Positions 18,999-28,456 of a DNA stretch of 47,798 nt are shown in pieces. The DNA comes from Tritrichomonas foetus (lineage: Eukaryota; Parabasalia; Tritrichomonadida; Tritrichomonadidae): the NCBI GenBank assembly GCA_001839685.1, contig MLAK01000704.1, forward strand, positions 1 to 47,798. Direction: 5' to 3'. The position numbers and the translations under genes were made by a program. Within the stretch, counting starts at the first letter, position 1, and each line of letters opens with the position of its first letter. Under the pieces are notes generated by a model. It did no database searches. It saw only the letters and a program-made list of their open reading frames with translations, and had not been told where the DNA came from.

Positions 18999-19202
18999 TT
19001 TCTTAACTCAGCAATGATTCATATTCCATTTTATTCATTTCTTTTTATAATCAATTCAAAAATAGAATATCAATAAAGCATGATTTCAAAATGACTCGTT
19101 TACTATTTACAATCAAATTAAGCGCATCGAAAAAAACTTAAAATAAAATTCCCGGAAATATGGTTATACAATTTTTCTATTCATATCATTAAAGAGAATC
19201 AA

Positions 19203-19748
19203 TCAATCATCATCAGAAAAGAATGGATCTGAGTTTGACTCATCTGACGGCACAAAGCCATCAGAATCTTCACTTGGATAAGCCCCGTCAAATTCAGAGT
19301 TTGAATCAGGTTCACTTGAGCTGTCAGATGATAAAACATAATTTCTTGGATCTAAGTCGGGATATCTTCCATCAATGAATTCATTATTTTCAAACACACC
19401 AGTTACTTTTTTATTATCAGCAAGGTCGTCTTCTTCAGTGTTATCACAAATTTCGATTATTTCTTTTGCATCGATGTTTGTGGCATTGAATAATTCTGGA
19501 TTAATATTTCCTTCATTGTCAAGAACTACAGATGGAATCGGCGAATGTTCAAGAATAGTTTTTACTTCTGGATTAATGCAACATTGATTTGGCTGCGGCT
19601 GTTGAATAGTTTCGTAATTATCGATTCGTAAATTTTTGAATTCTTGAATTAATTGAATTTCTTCCTGGTGTTCTTCGACTGTCATTGAAGCCTTAATTGC
19701 TGGCTTCCCAAAGATGGCTTCGAAAGGGTCTCTTCGCTTGGAATTCAT
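19203..19748 (-). CDS. Acidic protein of unknown function
   Basis: A 181-residue protein I do not recognise. A short basic start (MNSKRRDPFEAIFGKP) is followed by a helical stretch at about 23-45 (MTVEEHQEEIQLIQEF). The second half is strongly acidic and Ser/Asp/Glu-rich, with repeated SDSSSEPDSNSEFD-type casein-kinase-2-like sites, and ends in FFSDDD. It has no signal peptide or membrane segment. The composition suits a histone-binding, nucleolar or adaptor role, but there is no direct evidence. It is divergent from the RING gene, with 198 bases between the starts. Confidence 0.8.
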   Translation of the reverse strand: MNSKRRDPFEAIFGKPAIKASMTVEEHQEEIQLIQEFKNLRIDNYETIQQPQPNQCCINPEVKTILEHSPIPSVVLDNEGNINPELFNATNIDAKEIIEICDNTEEDDLADNKKVTGVFENNEFIDGRYPDLDPRNYVLSSDSSSEPDSNSEFDGAYPSEDSDGFVPSDESNSDPFFSDDD

Positions 19749-19946
19749 GTAAAAAAAAATATGCAGAAAATTTTCATTTTGTCTGACTAATTTCTAATTC
19801 AATTTTTTCAATATTTAAATGTCTGAACAATTCAGAATTGTGGGACGTGAACGTTTATAATTAATTCAAATAGTATTTTCTAAACTTACTTGGTTAGTAT
19901 GATCAAATTCAAATGAAAAAGTTTGTGTCAAATTCTCAAAATACAT

Positions 19947-20615
19947 ATGTCGAATGTTGATGATATTATTCAGAGACAAAAGCTTAAACAGCAACTTTGG
20001 CTTCTCCAATCAAAGCAGGAGCAAGGCGAAAGTGATGAACCTACTCCACTAGAAACCCCTGACGAGTATCGATGTCCAATCTGTTATGAAGATTATGATT
20101 CTGAGAAAAGAAAGCCAATTGTGTTATTTCCATGTGGACATTCTGTTTGTTTTTCTTGTTTGACAATGAGTGAAAGAAGTAATGCATCAAAAAAGTGTTG
20201 TTTATGTAACACTCATTACACCAAAACAGCAACAAATTTTGCTTTACAAAGTGCAATGTCATTACAAAACAACAGCAGCAATACTAATTCTAAGCCAACT
20301 TTTGATTTTAAAAATGATTTAAAAATTGCACTTGCTCGTTTTGACATTCTTTCTTCACAATTAAGAGAAAATGAAGCCAAATCAAAACGAGTAAAAAATG
20401 ATTTGAAATCAGCCCAAATATTTTATGAAAGATTACAAGATGAACTCACTTTTGTACAACAACAACTTGATATTCAAGGCAAAAAAGTGAATGAGCTCTC
20501 AAATGAAGATAGCAAAATTGACAAAGATATAAAAAATATACAGGATATTCTCGGACCACTTACTACTGAAATTCAAAAGCTAAAGTTACTTGCACAAAGT
20601 GAAAATCAATCATAA
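19947..20615 (+). CDS. RING-finger protein with C-terminal coiled coil
   Basis: A 222-residue likely E3 ubiquitin ligase. A C3HC4 RING is complete: C43-x2-C46, C63, H65, C68, C71, C84-x2-C87, with CPIC...PCGHSVCFSC. A short N-terminal helix precedes it. Residues about 125-215 form a long heptad-rich coiled coil rich in Gln, Lys and Glu, probably for dimerisation. Substrates are unknown. The open frame extends to a TTG at 19923, but the first ATG at 19947 is the sensible start and follows TCTCAAAATACAT, an initiator-like context. It lies near the UBC12-type E2, though nothing shows that the two work together. Confidence 0.9.
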   Translation: MSNVDDIIQRQKLKQQLWLLQSKQEQGESDEPTPLETPDEYRCPICYEDYDSEKRKPIVLFPCGHSVCFSCLTMSERSNASKKCCLCNTHYTKTATNFALQSAMSLQNNSSNTNSKPTFDFKNDLKIALARFDILSSQLRENEAKSKRVKNDLKSAQIFYERLQDELTFVQQQLDIQGKKVNELSNEDSKIDKDIKNIQDILGPLTTEIQKLKLLAQSENQS

Positions 20616-21334
20616 AATCATTTTATTTTTATTAAAAAATTGTTCGAATTAAAATCTCATTTTACAACTAACAAATATAGATCACCCTATTCACCTATTT
20701 TGATCAATTTTTTAGAACAAATTTGAGAGTGATTCACTTTCACCTTGTTCTTACTCCTTTAGAAAGGGATCTGATCCAAGATTGTTAATAAAGTCTACAG
20801 ACTTGTTTTATCTTTGACTTTATTAACAGTTTTATTTAATTGTTTTGCTAAAAGATGCTTTATCGATTGGTGTGTCTCATACCATTCTTTTAATCCTGCT
20901 ATTTCATCTGGATTAATCCTATTATAAATTCGATTAAGTTGTTCTATTTCATCCAAGGTAATGTCTAGAATGAATATGGAAATGTTGATTTTTCTCGATA
21001 AAAAAAGGTTTAATTATTTATTCTTTTTTCTCTGATTTTTCTCTATTTTTCATAGTTTATTTGGTCGTTACATTCCATATGAGTTTTTGCCTGAAGAATT
21101 CGTATGAAAACTAGTGAGATGGTCTATGGTATTCTTCTAAAGTTGTATAACTTCTTGCATACTTAGGAAGAGGGTTTCTCAACTATCGAAAAATGTCGAA
21201 GTTATTAAGATTTTCTCAAACTCTGGGCTTAGGCACGATCCTTAAGAATTATTCTTATTCTTTAAGAATAATAGAAAATGATGAGAAAGAAATAATCGGA
21301 AAAAAAAAGTGGAATAATATTTTTTTATAAACGT
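20616..21334. other. Convergent intergenic region with decayed coding fragments
   Basis: About 720 bases between the RING and E2 genes. It includes the minus-strand coding-like remnant at 20795-20965, shorter coding-like stretches up to about 21175 on the same strand, an imperfect hairpin at 21248-21272 (ATTATTCTTA and its complement), and an A/T-rich end. No intact gene is seen. Confidence 0.5.
20795..20965 (-). pseudogene. Possible decayed gene fragment
   Basis: The minus strand reads 56 codons ending in TAG with clear coding character: ITLDEIEQLNRIYN, then NPDEIAGLKEWYE and a Lys/Asn-rich amphipathic end. It has no ATG, and the frame upstream turns into simple sequence. Further upstream on the same strand, near 21108-21175, is another short coding-like stretch (PLPKYARSYTTLEEYH) ended by TAG. 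Together they look like the wreck of one gene or a mobile element. The family is not recognisable. Confidence 0.35.
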
Positions 21335-21829
21335 TCAATCTTTTGGACAGTAATTCTGGATATATTCTTCCGCTTTAAGTTTGAAAGCATTATAATTTTG
21401 GTTGTATTGCATAGCTGCTTCTGTATTGAGGGGATCTCTCGGATTTGGCTCATTGAAGAGGTACTGGAATGATGTGACGTATGTTGCGAGTGTCGTTGTT
21501 GGCGTGTAATTCTTTCTGAGAATATTTAAGCAAACACCTCCTTCTGGCGGTTCTGTGAGATTTGGATGCCAAACTCTGGTTAAAATTTTTACCTTTGGTC
21601 GTTCGATCGGCCAGTTGTCAGGAATTACAAAATCGAAATCAAATTTAGCGTTTCTGTAAAGTCCTTCGATGATTTTGATTCGCAAAATAAAATGTTGAAT
21701 TTTATCTGGTCCGTCTGGAAATGTGATTGTACAGCAATCTGATAATGTTTCGAGATCTTCAAAATCTTTTTGAAGCCTTATATGGCATGCTGTGATCGAA
21801 GCTGCACTTCCACCTCTTCCCCTTGACAT
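21335..21829 (-). CDS. NEDD8-conjugating E2, UBC12-like
   Basis: A 164-residue E2 conjugating enzyme closest to UBC12 (UBE2M/UBE2F), which passes NEDD8 to cullins. The UBC fold is complete: FDFDFVIPDNWPIERPKV, HPN at 88-90 in WHPNL, and catalytic Cys100 in GGVCLNILR. It is followed by the UBC12-type YLFNEPNPRDPLNTEAA. That block and CLNILR are what set UBC12 apart from most ubiquitin E2s. The N-terminal extension is short (about 15 residues), shorter than the acetylated APPBP1-binding tail of animal UBE2M. The start ATG follows TCACA by about 13 bases, a good initiator. No NEDD8 or E1 gene is in the window. Confidence 0.92.
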   Translation of the reverse strand: MSRGRGGSAASITACHIRLQKDFEDLETLSDCCTITFPDGPDKIQHFILRIKIIEGLYRNAKFDFDFVIPDNWPIERPKVKILTRVWHPNLTEPPEGGVCLNILRKNYTPTTTLATYVTSFQYLFNEPNPRDPLNTEAAMQYNQNYNAFKLKAEEYIQNYCPKD

Positions 21830-22751
21830 TTTGGATATGTGATATGAAATGGCTTATAAGTGAAATCACTTTTCTTGTTCATATCTCGAGACTATATATT
21901 CTTATTCACTGGAAAAGATATGATGAAATGAAACAATTAAGAAAATAAATACCTGTAGCTCATTTTTCTCGACAAAGAAAGTTTTGATTTATCTATAAAG
22001 AGAAGATTTCCACTTCAAATGAGAAAGATTTTTAATATCATTGATAAACTTCAGCTATTTCATAATAATCATAGAAATTTTGTTGGAATAGAAATCTCTT
22101 TATATCTCCATTAGAATAGTATCCAAAATGGGATGAAATCCAACATAAGAGTGAAGAAATTTCATCAATTTGGGAAAACCACTAAAGTGATTATGCAATT
22201 TATTTTTCAGAATGAAGCAAATTTGTTAGATTCATTATAAGTTGTGAGATTTTTGGCGTACAATCCTAATCTACCATACCCAACTCTTTCCCACAAATTT
22301 GATATTTCGACTTTTGCGTTTTCATTCATTCCAAGCAAAACAAAATTATTCGATACATTTTATATGAATAATTAAAGAATCCTCAAAAGTAAATAAATCG
22401 AAAAACATTGAAGATTCTCTAATTGTGGAATTATTAATATTAATAATACTTGTAGTAAATCACTCCAAATCAAAATCCGCATTTTCCAATCTTTTATGGT
22501 CTGATAATATTTCATTTTTTGTTTTTTCTATTTAAAACATTATTATTTTTAATTTATTGGTGAAATAATACTTTTTTGTTAATCTTTTCTCAAGATATTC
22601 CATTTTTCTTCATTTGACATTTGCTATTGAATTCATTTTCAATACTTTATGTATACACAAAATTATAACCATGTTATTGTGAATTTGACTATTTTCAGAA
22701 TTAGTCCAAAAAAGTGAATTCATAACGTATTTAAATTCGTATTTTTAACCA
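21830..22751. other. Divergent intergenic AT-rich DNA
   Basis: About 920 bases between divergent genes. Apart from the initiators near each end (TCACA for the E2; TCATA near 22721 for the plus gene) I see nothing. No open frame has coding character. Confidence 0.5.
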
Positions 22752-23894
22752 ATGAGTGAAACAGAAAGAAGCCAAGGCTCTGAAGACGAGGGTTCGGAGA
22801 GTGTTGCTTCGATGTTTCAGAGCCAGTCTTCATTAGGCTCTTCGATTAAATCATCATTCGATTCAGAATCCGATAATCAAGATGGAATGTTTGACGGCGA
22901 AGAAGTGGATCCTGAATTTAAAGCCAAATTTGAGTCAGCCAAAGCACAATTCATTCAATTACGTAATCAAACGATTCTTATTCAGCGCAGATTAATCGAT
23001 ACAATTCCACAGCTCGGCTTCGAAGATTCGTCATCAAGTTCAGGCGTTTCTGACTTCCAACACCGATACCAAGACACTCTCGACCGTTTGGAGGAACGAA
23101 GGGCTGAATTCGAGAATACCAAAGATCATTATTCAAACGAACTCAATCAACTTCAAACCCATTGCACGCAAGCTGATTCTGAACGTAGCGCAAAAGAAGA
23201 ACAGTTCCGAAGCTTAAGGGCTGATGCGTGGAAGGATGCAATTATTCAAAGAACGAATAAACCGATGAAACAGGCAGATCTTAATACAAAAGAAACCCAA
23301 CTTTCACAAAAAGAGTTTGAACTTGAACAGACTCGAATTGATTTCATCAGAACCAAAAATAAACATAAACAAACTGAAGACGAATTAAATAAACAGGATC
23401 AGCTTTCTGAAGGCCTTCACCTCATCGATTTTGAACAGTTAAAGATAGAAAATCAAACACTTAATGAAAAGAAAGCTGAAAAAAGTCAGGACCTTGAAAA
23501 AATCAGAAAAAAAATCGAAATTAATGCACACACTTTAACACACGTGAAAGAAAAGTTGGCCTTTGTTATGAAACATAAAGCGCAACTTCAGAAACAACAG
23601 GGTGATATGGATAATATGTATGCTCAATCTAGAGCTAAATTGGCGACAGCCAGAATTCATCGTGATAAAGTGCGAGACGAGAATTCGAATTTGAAGAAGT
23701 CAAGCGGTTTAATTGGAATGACAGATCTTCTGTACGACTTTGAAAACAGAAGTAATGAACTTGAACTCATGCAAGACCGTGTAACAGAACTTAAAACGCG
23801 CTGCAATGACCTTACGAGCATGCAGCACGAACTTGAAGCCAAGATTTCACAGAGACAGCCGCTCGATCCGTCCCTTCTCAGGATGAACAGGTGA
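22752..23894 (+). CDS. CCDC96/CCDC113-type axonemal coiled-coil protein
   Basis: A 380-residue coiled-coil protein of the CCDC96/CCDC113 (DUF4201) family, which in ciliates and animals sits at the base of radial spokes and the nexin-dynein regulatory complex in the axoneme. The signature is at about 222-375: LIDFEQLKIENQTLNEK, then LTHVKEKLAF, and GLIGMTDLLYDFENR at about 319-333. The N-terminal 50 residues are acidic and Ser-rich, and the region between is coiled coil. It is expected in the flagella of this organism. There is no signal or membrane segment. It starts about 30 bases after an initiator TCATA. I cannot say which of the two paralogs it is. Confidence 0.88.
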   Translation: MSETERSQGSEDEGSESVASMFQSQSSLGSSIKSSFDSESDNQDGMFDGEEVDPEFKAKFESAKAQFIQLRNQTILIQRRLIDTIPQLGFEDSSSSSGVSDFQHRYQDTLDRLEERRAEFENTKDHYSNELNQLQTHCTQADSERSAKEEQFRSLRADAWKDAIIQRTNKPMKQADLNTKETQLSQKEFELEQTRIDFIRTKNKHKQTEDELNKQDQLSEGLHLIDFEQLKIENQTLNEKKAEKSQDLEKIRKKIEINAHTLTHVKEKLAFVMKHKAQLQKQQGDMDNMYAQSRAKLATARIHRDKVRDENSNLKKSSGLIGMTDLLYDFENRSNELELMQDRVTELKTRCNDLTSMQHELEAKISQRQPLDPSLLRMNR

Positions 23895-24155
23895 GCGAAG
23901 GTTTTATAATAAAATGAGAATTTATTTATTAATTTGGGTAAATATTTTCTTTTTCGTTTTTGTTCCTGATTTTAAATTCAATGAAATACATCTCTTGAAA
24001 TTTAGAATGGTATGGTTAAAATGAATCTGGTTTAGAATATTTAAAATGATTCATAGTTCCATTAAATCCTTCCATTCATTTAGATATGTAAAAATATAGC
24101 AACATAAATTTATATTTTACTCATTTAATAATATGAAAATAACAAAATCATTATT

Positions 24156-25610
24156 CTATACAGGCTTTTCATTGTTAGAATTTGAGTTCTCTTGAGATTT
24201 CTTGGCATTTACCTTTCTTAGTAAGTCATCCAATCTTCTTTTCATTCCTTCACTTTTTATCTTCATATTTTCGAGTTTCTCGTTAAATTCTGGAATTTCA
24301 TCTCCATTCTCCAATTCATTGCAGTGTGCCTTAATTTCGTCATTTCTCTTTTGGTTCACGCATTGTTTATAATGAATTGCTTGAGCTGTTATTTTTGCTT
24401 GTTCGAGTTTCTTTTGAATGACACTAGTGTCAATTTCATCAATATATTTATTTAATTCCGCTTTATCCACTTTATCAAATTCAATTTTCTTTAACGAATC
24501 TTCATATTGACCAATTTTCACAAGTTCGTCATTATTTAATAGTAAAACTGGACCACAAGCACCTCGAATATTTGAAAATTGAGCAAGGGTAACTAATTTG
24601 CTTTCATTGAATAATCGCATTAAATCATTTCCTTGTTGGATGAAAATTCCATCAGAAATGAAGAAATTTACAGGAGAATTACTGTTCAGATGAGTTGAGA
24701 AGAATACTGTTGATTCTTGGAATTTGTTAATAGTCGAAAAGAAGGACAATGGATCAGCATAAGTATCACCATTTCGATAATTTTCAATTTCATTGATTGA
24801 ATAAACAACAAGATCACCTTCTTTCGTGAGACAAACTAATTTATTGTTAGAAAATGTCATTTCTTGGATAAACTTTTGCTCAGTTATTGGAATATCGGTT
24901 TTGATTTGTTCTGTTCGTGTGAAAACTCTTGATGCAGCATATTGCTTCACTTCATTTGAAAATATTGCTTCAGCTTCTGAGTTAAGAGTTGACGATAAAC
25001 GAATAAATTCGCGTGTTGTAAATTTATATTGTTTTGGAAGTACTGGTCTGACAAAAGATAACTTTTTCTTATCAGAAGCATAAAAGATTGAATATTTAAG
25101 CCAAAGGTTATTTTCTTCACCCCACGTGAAGGAAGTAATCCGCTGATCTCCTTCTGCTCGAATAGAGCATTCGTGCTGATCCTTAAGTAAATTGTCTGTT
25201 GGTAAATTGTTTTTTTCTGAATCTAATTTTGGGATTAATGAATAAACTTTGATTTCGTTTTTCTGAGATGACGTTAGAACAGCAAGTACGTTTGTTGCGT
25301 ACGGTGACCATTTAACTACATTGAAAGATGTTTCGTGAACTGTTGCGACTTTTGAGCAATTTCGAGAATCATAAATTTGGATTGGCTGCTGCTTTTCGGC
25401 GATTAAAAAGAAACTTTTGTTGCAATTATAAAGGATACTCATTTGATCAGATTTCAGTGCCTGATTCTGTGCGTTGAAGTCGAGAGTGTCAATTGATTCA
25501 ATGGCGTCAAAATTGTTTGGATCGATTCTGATACATCTTTTCCCACTAAGAAGTGCCATTATTTTTCCTGATGGATCTCGCGCTAAATAGTTATTTTTTT
25601 CAATCTCCAT
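24156..25610 (-). CDS. Nup88/Nup82-like nucleoporin (probable)
   Basis: A 484-residue protein with an N-terminal beta-propeller-like half (residues 1-360) and a C-terminal coiled coil (about 375-470). This is the layout of Nup88/Nup82, a cytoplasmic-side nuclear pore component. A propeller blade with VVKWSPYATNVLAVLTS and IKVYSL at about 98-125 matches the Nup88 type. Other blades (LVCLTKEGDLVVYSI) are visible. Similarity is weak outside the fold, so another WD-like protein with a coiled coil is possible. The end is Ser/Asn-rich. An initiator TCACA lies about 22 bases before the ATG. It is convergent with the CCDC113-type gene, 261 bases apart. Confidence 0.82.
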   Translation of the reverse strand: MEIEKNNYLARDPSGKIMALLSGKRCIRIDPNNFDAIESIDTLDFNAQNQALKSDQMSILYNCNKSFFLIAEKQQPIQIYDSRNCSKVATVHETSFNVVKWSPYATNVLAVLTSSQKNEIKVYSLIPKLDSEKNNLPTDNLLKDQHECSIRAEGDQRITSFTWGEENNLWLKYSIFYASDKKKLSFVRPVLPKQYKFTTREFIRLSSTLNSEAEAIFSNEVKQYAASRVFTRTEQIKTDIPITEQKFIQEMTFSNNKLVCLTKEGDLVVYSINEIENYRNGDTYADPLSFFSTINKFQESTVFFSTHLNSNSPVNFFISDGIFIQQGNDLMRLFNESKLVTLAQFSNIRGACGPVLLLNNDELVKIGQYEDSLKKIEFDKVDKAELNKYIDEIDTSVIQKKLEQAKITAQAIHYKQCVNQKRNDEIKAHCNELENGDEIPEFNEKLENMKIKSEGMKRRLDDLLRKVNAKKSQENSNSNNEKPV

Positions 25611-26013
25611 TCTTTGTTGAAGATTTTGTGAAATTGACTCTGAGTCGAATCAAAGGCCAAATATAAAACAGACCAGGTTATTGAATTAACTAATCCAAAT
25701 CTTTTTCAATTCACATTTCATTCACTGTCACTTGAAGAAAGTGAATAAAATCAATAATTAAAGAAAATCCTTTTTCACTTTAAGTAGGTAAGAAGGAAAG
25801 AGAAATCTAAACAAAACACGTAAAAAAGTAAATATTTGATGAATTATAATAATTTTAGGTGAATTCAAATATCATGAAATGATATTTAAGTGCTAGATAA
25901 ATATGAAGGACATAATCAAGAAAATGATAAATAAAACATATAAAAAAGCAATAAGAAATGAAATATTAATGAAATATAAATTTAACATATAACAAAACTG
26001 GAGAAGATTATCT
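25611..26013. other. Intergenic AT-rich DNA
   Basis: About 400 bases between two minus-strand genes, with the initiator of the Nup88-like gene at its left edge. Nothing else is seen. Confidence 0.5.
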
Positions 26014-27087
26014 CTAAGCCGCAAACACGCTAATTTCTTGTTCATTCGAATAGGTTTCATTCCCTGGCGGTGGATGTTCAGCAAAGTATTGTTGCCATGA
26101 TGCATATTTTACACAATTATCATCAATTACATACTGTTCATCACTTGTCGAAAGTGGAAGATTCCAAATCTGTGTTGTTGTTCCATCATTTTTATGTAAA
26201 ACTAGACAATTCGGCTCATTTTCATCGAAATGACCATAAAAATCGTCAAAATCTGCTGAAGGAAGTAGCCCAAAATACAGCCAAGGGGTTCCTGCTGTAG
26301 CTACTTCAAGGAGAGAATGAATCTTTAGCATGACAGTTTTGGCAGGGCCAAACATTGCCATAAATCTATAAAAATCTGAAAATTTGACAGTATCTGTTCC
26401 TTGTGGCGCAAAGATCGCTTTTAGAACGTCAAAAGCATTATGCGTTGGCTGTTCATTTTCCTTATAGCGGGCAGAAATCGTCGAAACGAAATAATTCACA
26501 TCGACACTTTTCTTGTCAATTCCTGCAATTTCTTGCCATTCTTGTTGAACATGTTGAGATAGAATGTCTATTTGGTCGCTGGTCATGTGACCAATTTTCA
26601 ACTCAATTTTTTCTTCAGTACTACTGCTTGGTAATCCGCCTAATTGGTCTTTTGGTGCTTGTAAAGAAAATATATCGTCTTGCTGAGAATTGTTGTGTGA
26701 ATTATTATTATATGATTTACCGAAATTGAATTCGCGCCTTGTAAAGCCTTCACGTCGCCATCTGGTCCACCCTTGTTTATCGCACTGTAATTGGACGAAC
26801 TTTAGCTGATGAAAATTCACGTTGAGAGTATTTAATTTGATTCCCATAATTTCCAACAATCTTTTCTTACAAACTTGGAAAATTTCGTCGTCAAGCCAAC
26901 TGACACCAACTTGCTCTTCCATTTCTGGGTTTGCAGAAACGTACGAAAGAAGAGCGTGTAATTTGCGGGAAAATCTCGAACTTGGATCTCGGCTGCTTTT
27001 GCGATGAAGAATGGCTTGAATGTTACTTGGAAGCATTCTGACAACATCCGATGGATTCATAAGCTCCATATGAATTAAACTCGTCAT
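26014..27087 (-). CDS. Initiator-binding (IBP39-family) transcription factor
   Basis: A 357-residue protein of the IBP39 type, the trichomonad-specific factor that binds the Inr TCA+1Y(T/A) and recruits RNA polymerase II. The initiator-binding winged-helix domain is at about 18-118: SSRFSRKLHALLSYV, EEQVGVSWLDDEIF, IKLNTLNVNF as recognition region, and QGWTRWRREGFTR at its end. A linker rich in Asn, Ser and Gln follows, then a C-terminal domain (about 163-335) that in IBP39 contacts the polymerase tail. The frame extends 29 codons upstream to a TTG (27174), but the first ATG is at 27087, 18 bases after an initiator TCACA. So the gene for this initiator-binding protein itself has an Inr. Confidence 0.92.
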   Translation of the reverse strand: MTSLIHMELMNPSDVVRMLPSNIQAILHRKSSRDPSSRFSRKLHALLSYVSANPEMEEQVGVSWLDDEIFQVCKKRLLEIMGIKLNTLNVNFHQLKFVQLQCDKQGWTRWRREGFTRREFNFGKSYNNNSHNNSQQDDIFSLQAPKDQLGGLPSSSTEEKIELKIGHMTSDQIDILSQHVQQEWQEIAGIDKKSVDVNYFVSTISARYKENEQPTHNAFDVLKAIFAPQGTDTVKFSDFYRFMAMFGPAKTVMLKIHSLLEVATAGTPWLYFGLLPSADFDDFYGHFDENEPNCLVLHKNDGTTTQIWNLPLSTSDEQYVIDDNCVKYASWQQYFAEHPPPGNETYSNEQEISVFAA

Positions 27088-27271
27088 GATAGAAGATTTT
27101 GTGAAGATTTTGAGGTGACTTGTGAAATCGAATAGCTTTGTCAGGTCACATGTCGATTCACGTTTCAATGTCAAAAAGTGGACTGATCTGAAGCGTCAAA
27201 ATTGATGTGAAAAGTGATGTCAAAAGAGCTGTCAGATTTCGATTTGACTTTCTGACATCTCATTTGAAATC

Positions 27272-28132
27272 ATGACAGAGAACAGCTGGACAGATCCAGG
27301 TACAGGGAAGACTCTTCATTTCGACGAAGAAGGTAATTTCGTAGATGACGAAGGCAAAGGCCCACAAAAAGGGTTCAAAAACGATGACAAATTCGGAGAT
27401 TGGCTTCACGAGTATGTCCAGGGCCAACTAGAGCTCAGAGGACTTCAGAAAATGATAATTCCAGACGACAATGAGCAAGGTACACCAATCTATTTAACGC
27501 CAAACGCTTTAAATAATCCGGAAAATTTATTAATTTTAATTTGCGGCTCAGGAAGAATTCATGCCGGTCTTTGGTCTGTTGGTGTTTGCGCCTATCGTGG
27601 ACTTGCAGCAGGAAGTGTCCTCCCCTGCCTCGATGAGGCCCAGAAGAGGAATATGGAGGTAATCATTCTGAATCCAAACCATCCTGGCTCTCGCCTGCTT
27701 CGCGGCGAGTTTAAAGAGCAGTTTGGAATGATACTTCACTCACTTTATGTTTTCAAAAATATTATTATCGAAAGATGCCAACCCAAGCATGCATACATCA
27801 TTTGCCACTCAATGGGCGGAGAATGCACAATTTCAGCGATAGAGGAGTTTGAAAGCTGGTTTAGAAATACCGTGGTGGCTGTAGCAATGACTGACGCATG
27901 CACATCCAGAATTAAGAGTCGTGATTTGACAAAATGGTGCATTTCACGATGTATTAACTGGGTGAGATCAAAACAGCCACTCGGTACAGATTTAGGAGTG
28001 GGCGACATGTGCCTTGAAAAAAGTGCTGAAACAAATGATCACCCATTAACCACATTCAAGGCTTTTCCACAAATTTGGGAATTCTTTGACCAAATGGCAA
28101 GTTCTGCAAACCAGCAACAAAACGAAGATTAA
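27272..28132 (+). CDS. Arb2/FAM172A-type alpha/beta-hydrolase-fold protein
   Basis: A 286-residue protein of the Arb2/FAM172A family, an alpha/beta hydrolase fold. In other eukaryotes members act with Argonaute or in nuclear chromatin and splicing roles. Family marks: NPENLLILICGSGRIHAGLWS, EVIILNPN, a CHSMGGECT elbow with Ser180, then VVAVAMTDAC and NWVRSKQPLGT near the end. The elbow keeps Ser and Gly as in FAM172A (HSYGG), so catalysis is possible but unproven. It ends with a Gln/Asn-rich tail. The ATG follows TCATTTGAAATC, a good initiator about 13 bases away. It is divergent from the IBP39-like gene with 184 bases between starts. Confidence 0.9.
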   Translation: MTENSWTDPGTGKTLHFDEEGNFVDDEGKGPQKGFKNDDKFGDWLHEYVQGQLELRGLQKMIIPDDNEQGTPIYLTPNALNNPENLLILICGSGRIHAGLWSVGVCAYRGLAAGSVLPCLDEAQKRNMEVIILNPNHPGSRLLRGEFKEQFGMILHSLYVFKNIIIERCQPKHAYIICHSMGGECTISAIEEFESWFRNTVVAVAMTDACTSRIKSRDLTKWCISRCINWVRSKQPLGTDLGVGDMCLEKSAETNDHPLTTFKAFPQIWEFFDQMASSANQQQNED

Positions 28133-28456
28133 AATGATTAATATAATTTTTTAAAGTAAAAGACCATAGAAATTTAATCAAACTCCTTCTACTTTTGTTT
28201 TCATCAAAGATTTCATTGTTTGCTTATCTAATTTTTCATTTTGCTTGTGATATTTTATATATATAAAGGCTAAAAGCATGATAGGTCTTTAAAGAAAGGG
28301 AGAAGGCAAATGTAAAAAAGAGATCCAACTTATAACTACTCGAAATAAAAACAAGCAACTCTTGAAATCAAGAATAAAACAAATTATATTATTGTATCAT
28401 TTATATGAAATAAAAATAAAAGGATATACGAAAAAAAGTAACATACATTCAACTTC
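28133..28456. other. Convergent intergenic region
   Basis: About 325 AT-rich bases between the ends of two convergent genes. Nothing beyond simple sequence is seen. Confidence 0.5.

Noticed and set aside
20660..20690. ACTAACAAATATAG as a possible trichomonad 3' splice signal
   Set aside because: Differs from ACTAACACACAG in its second half, with no GTATGT donor nearby and no exon that would need it.
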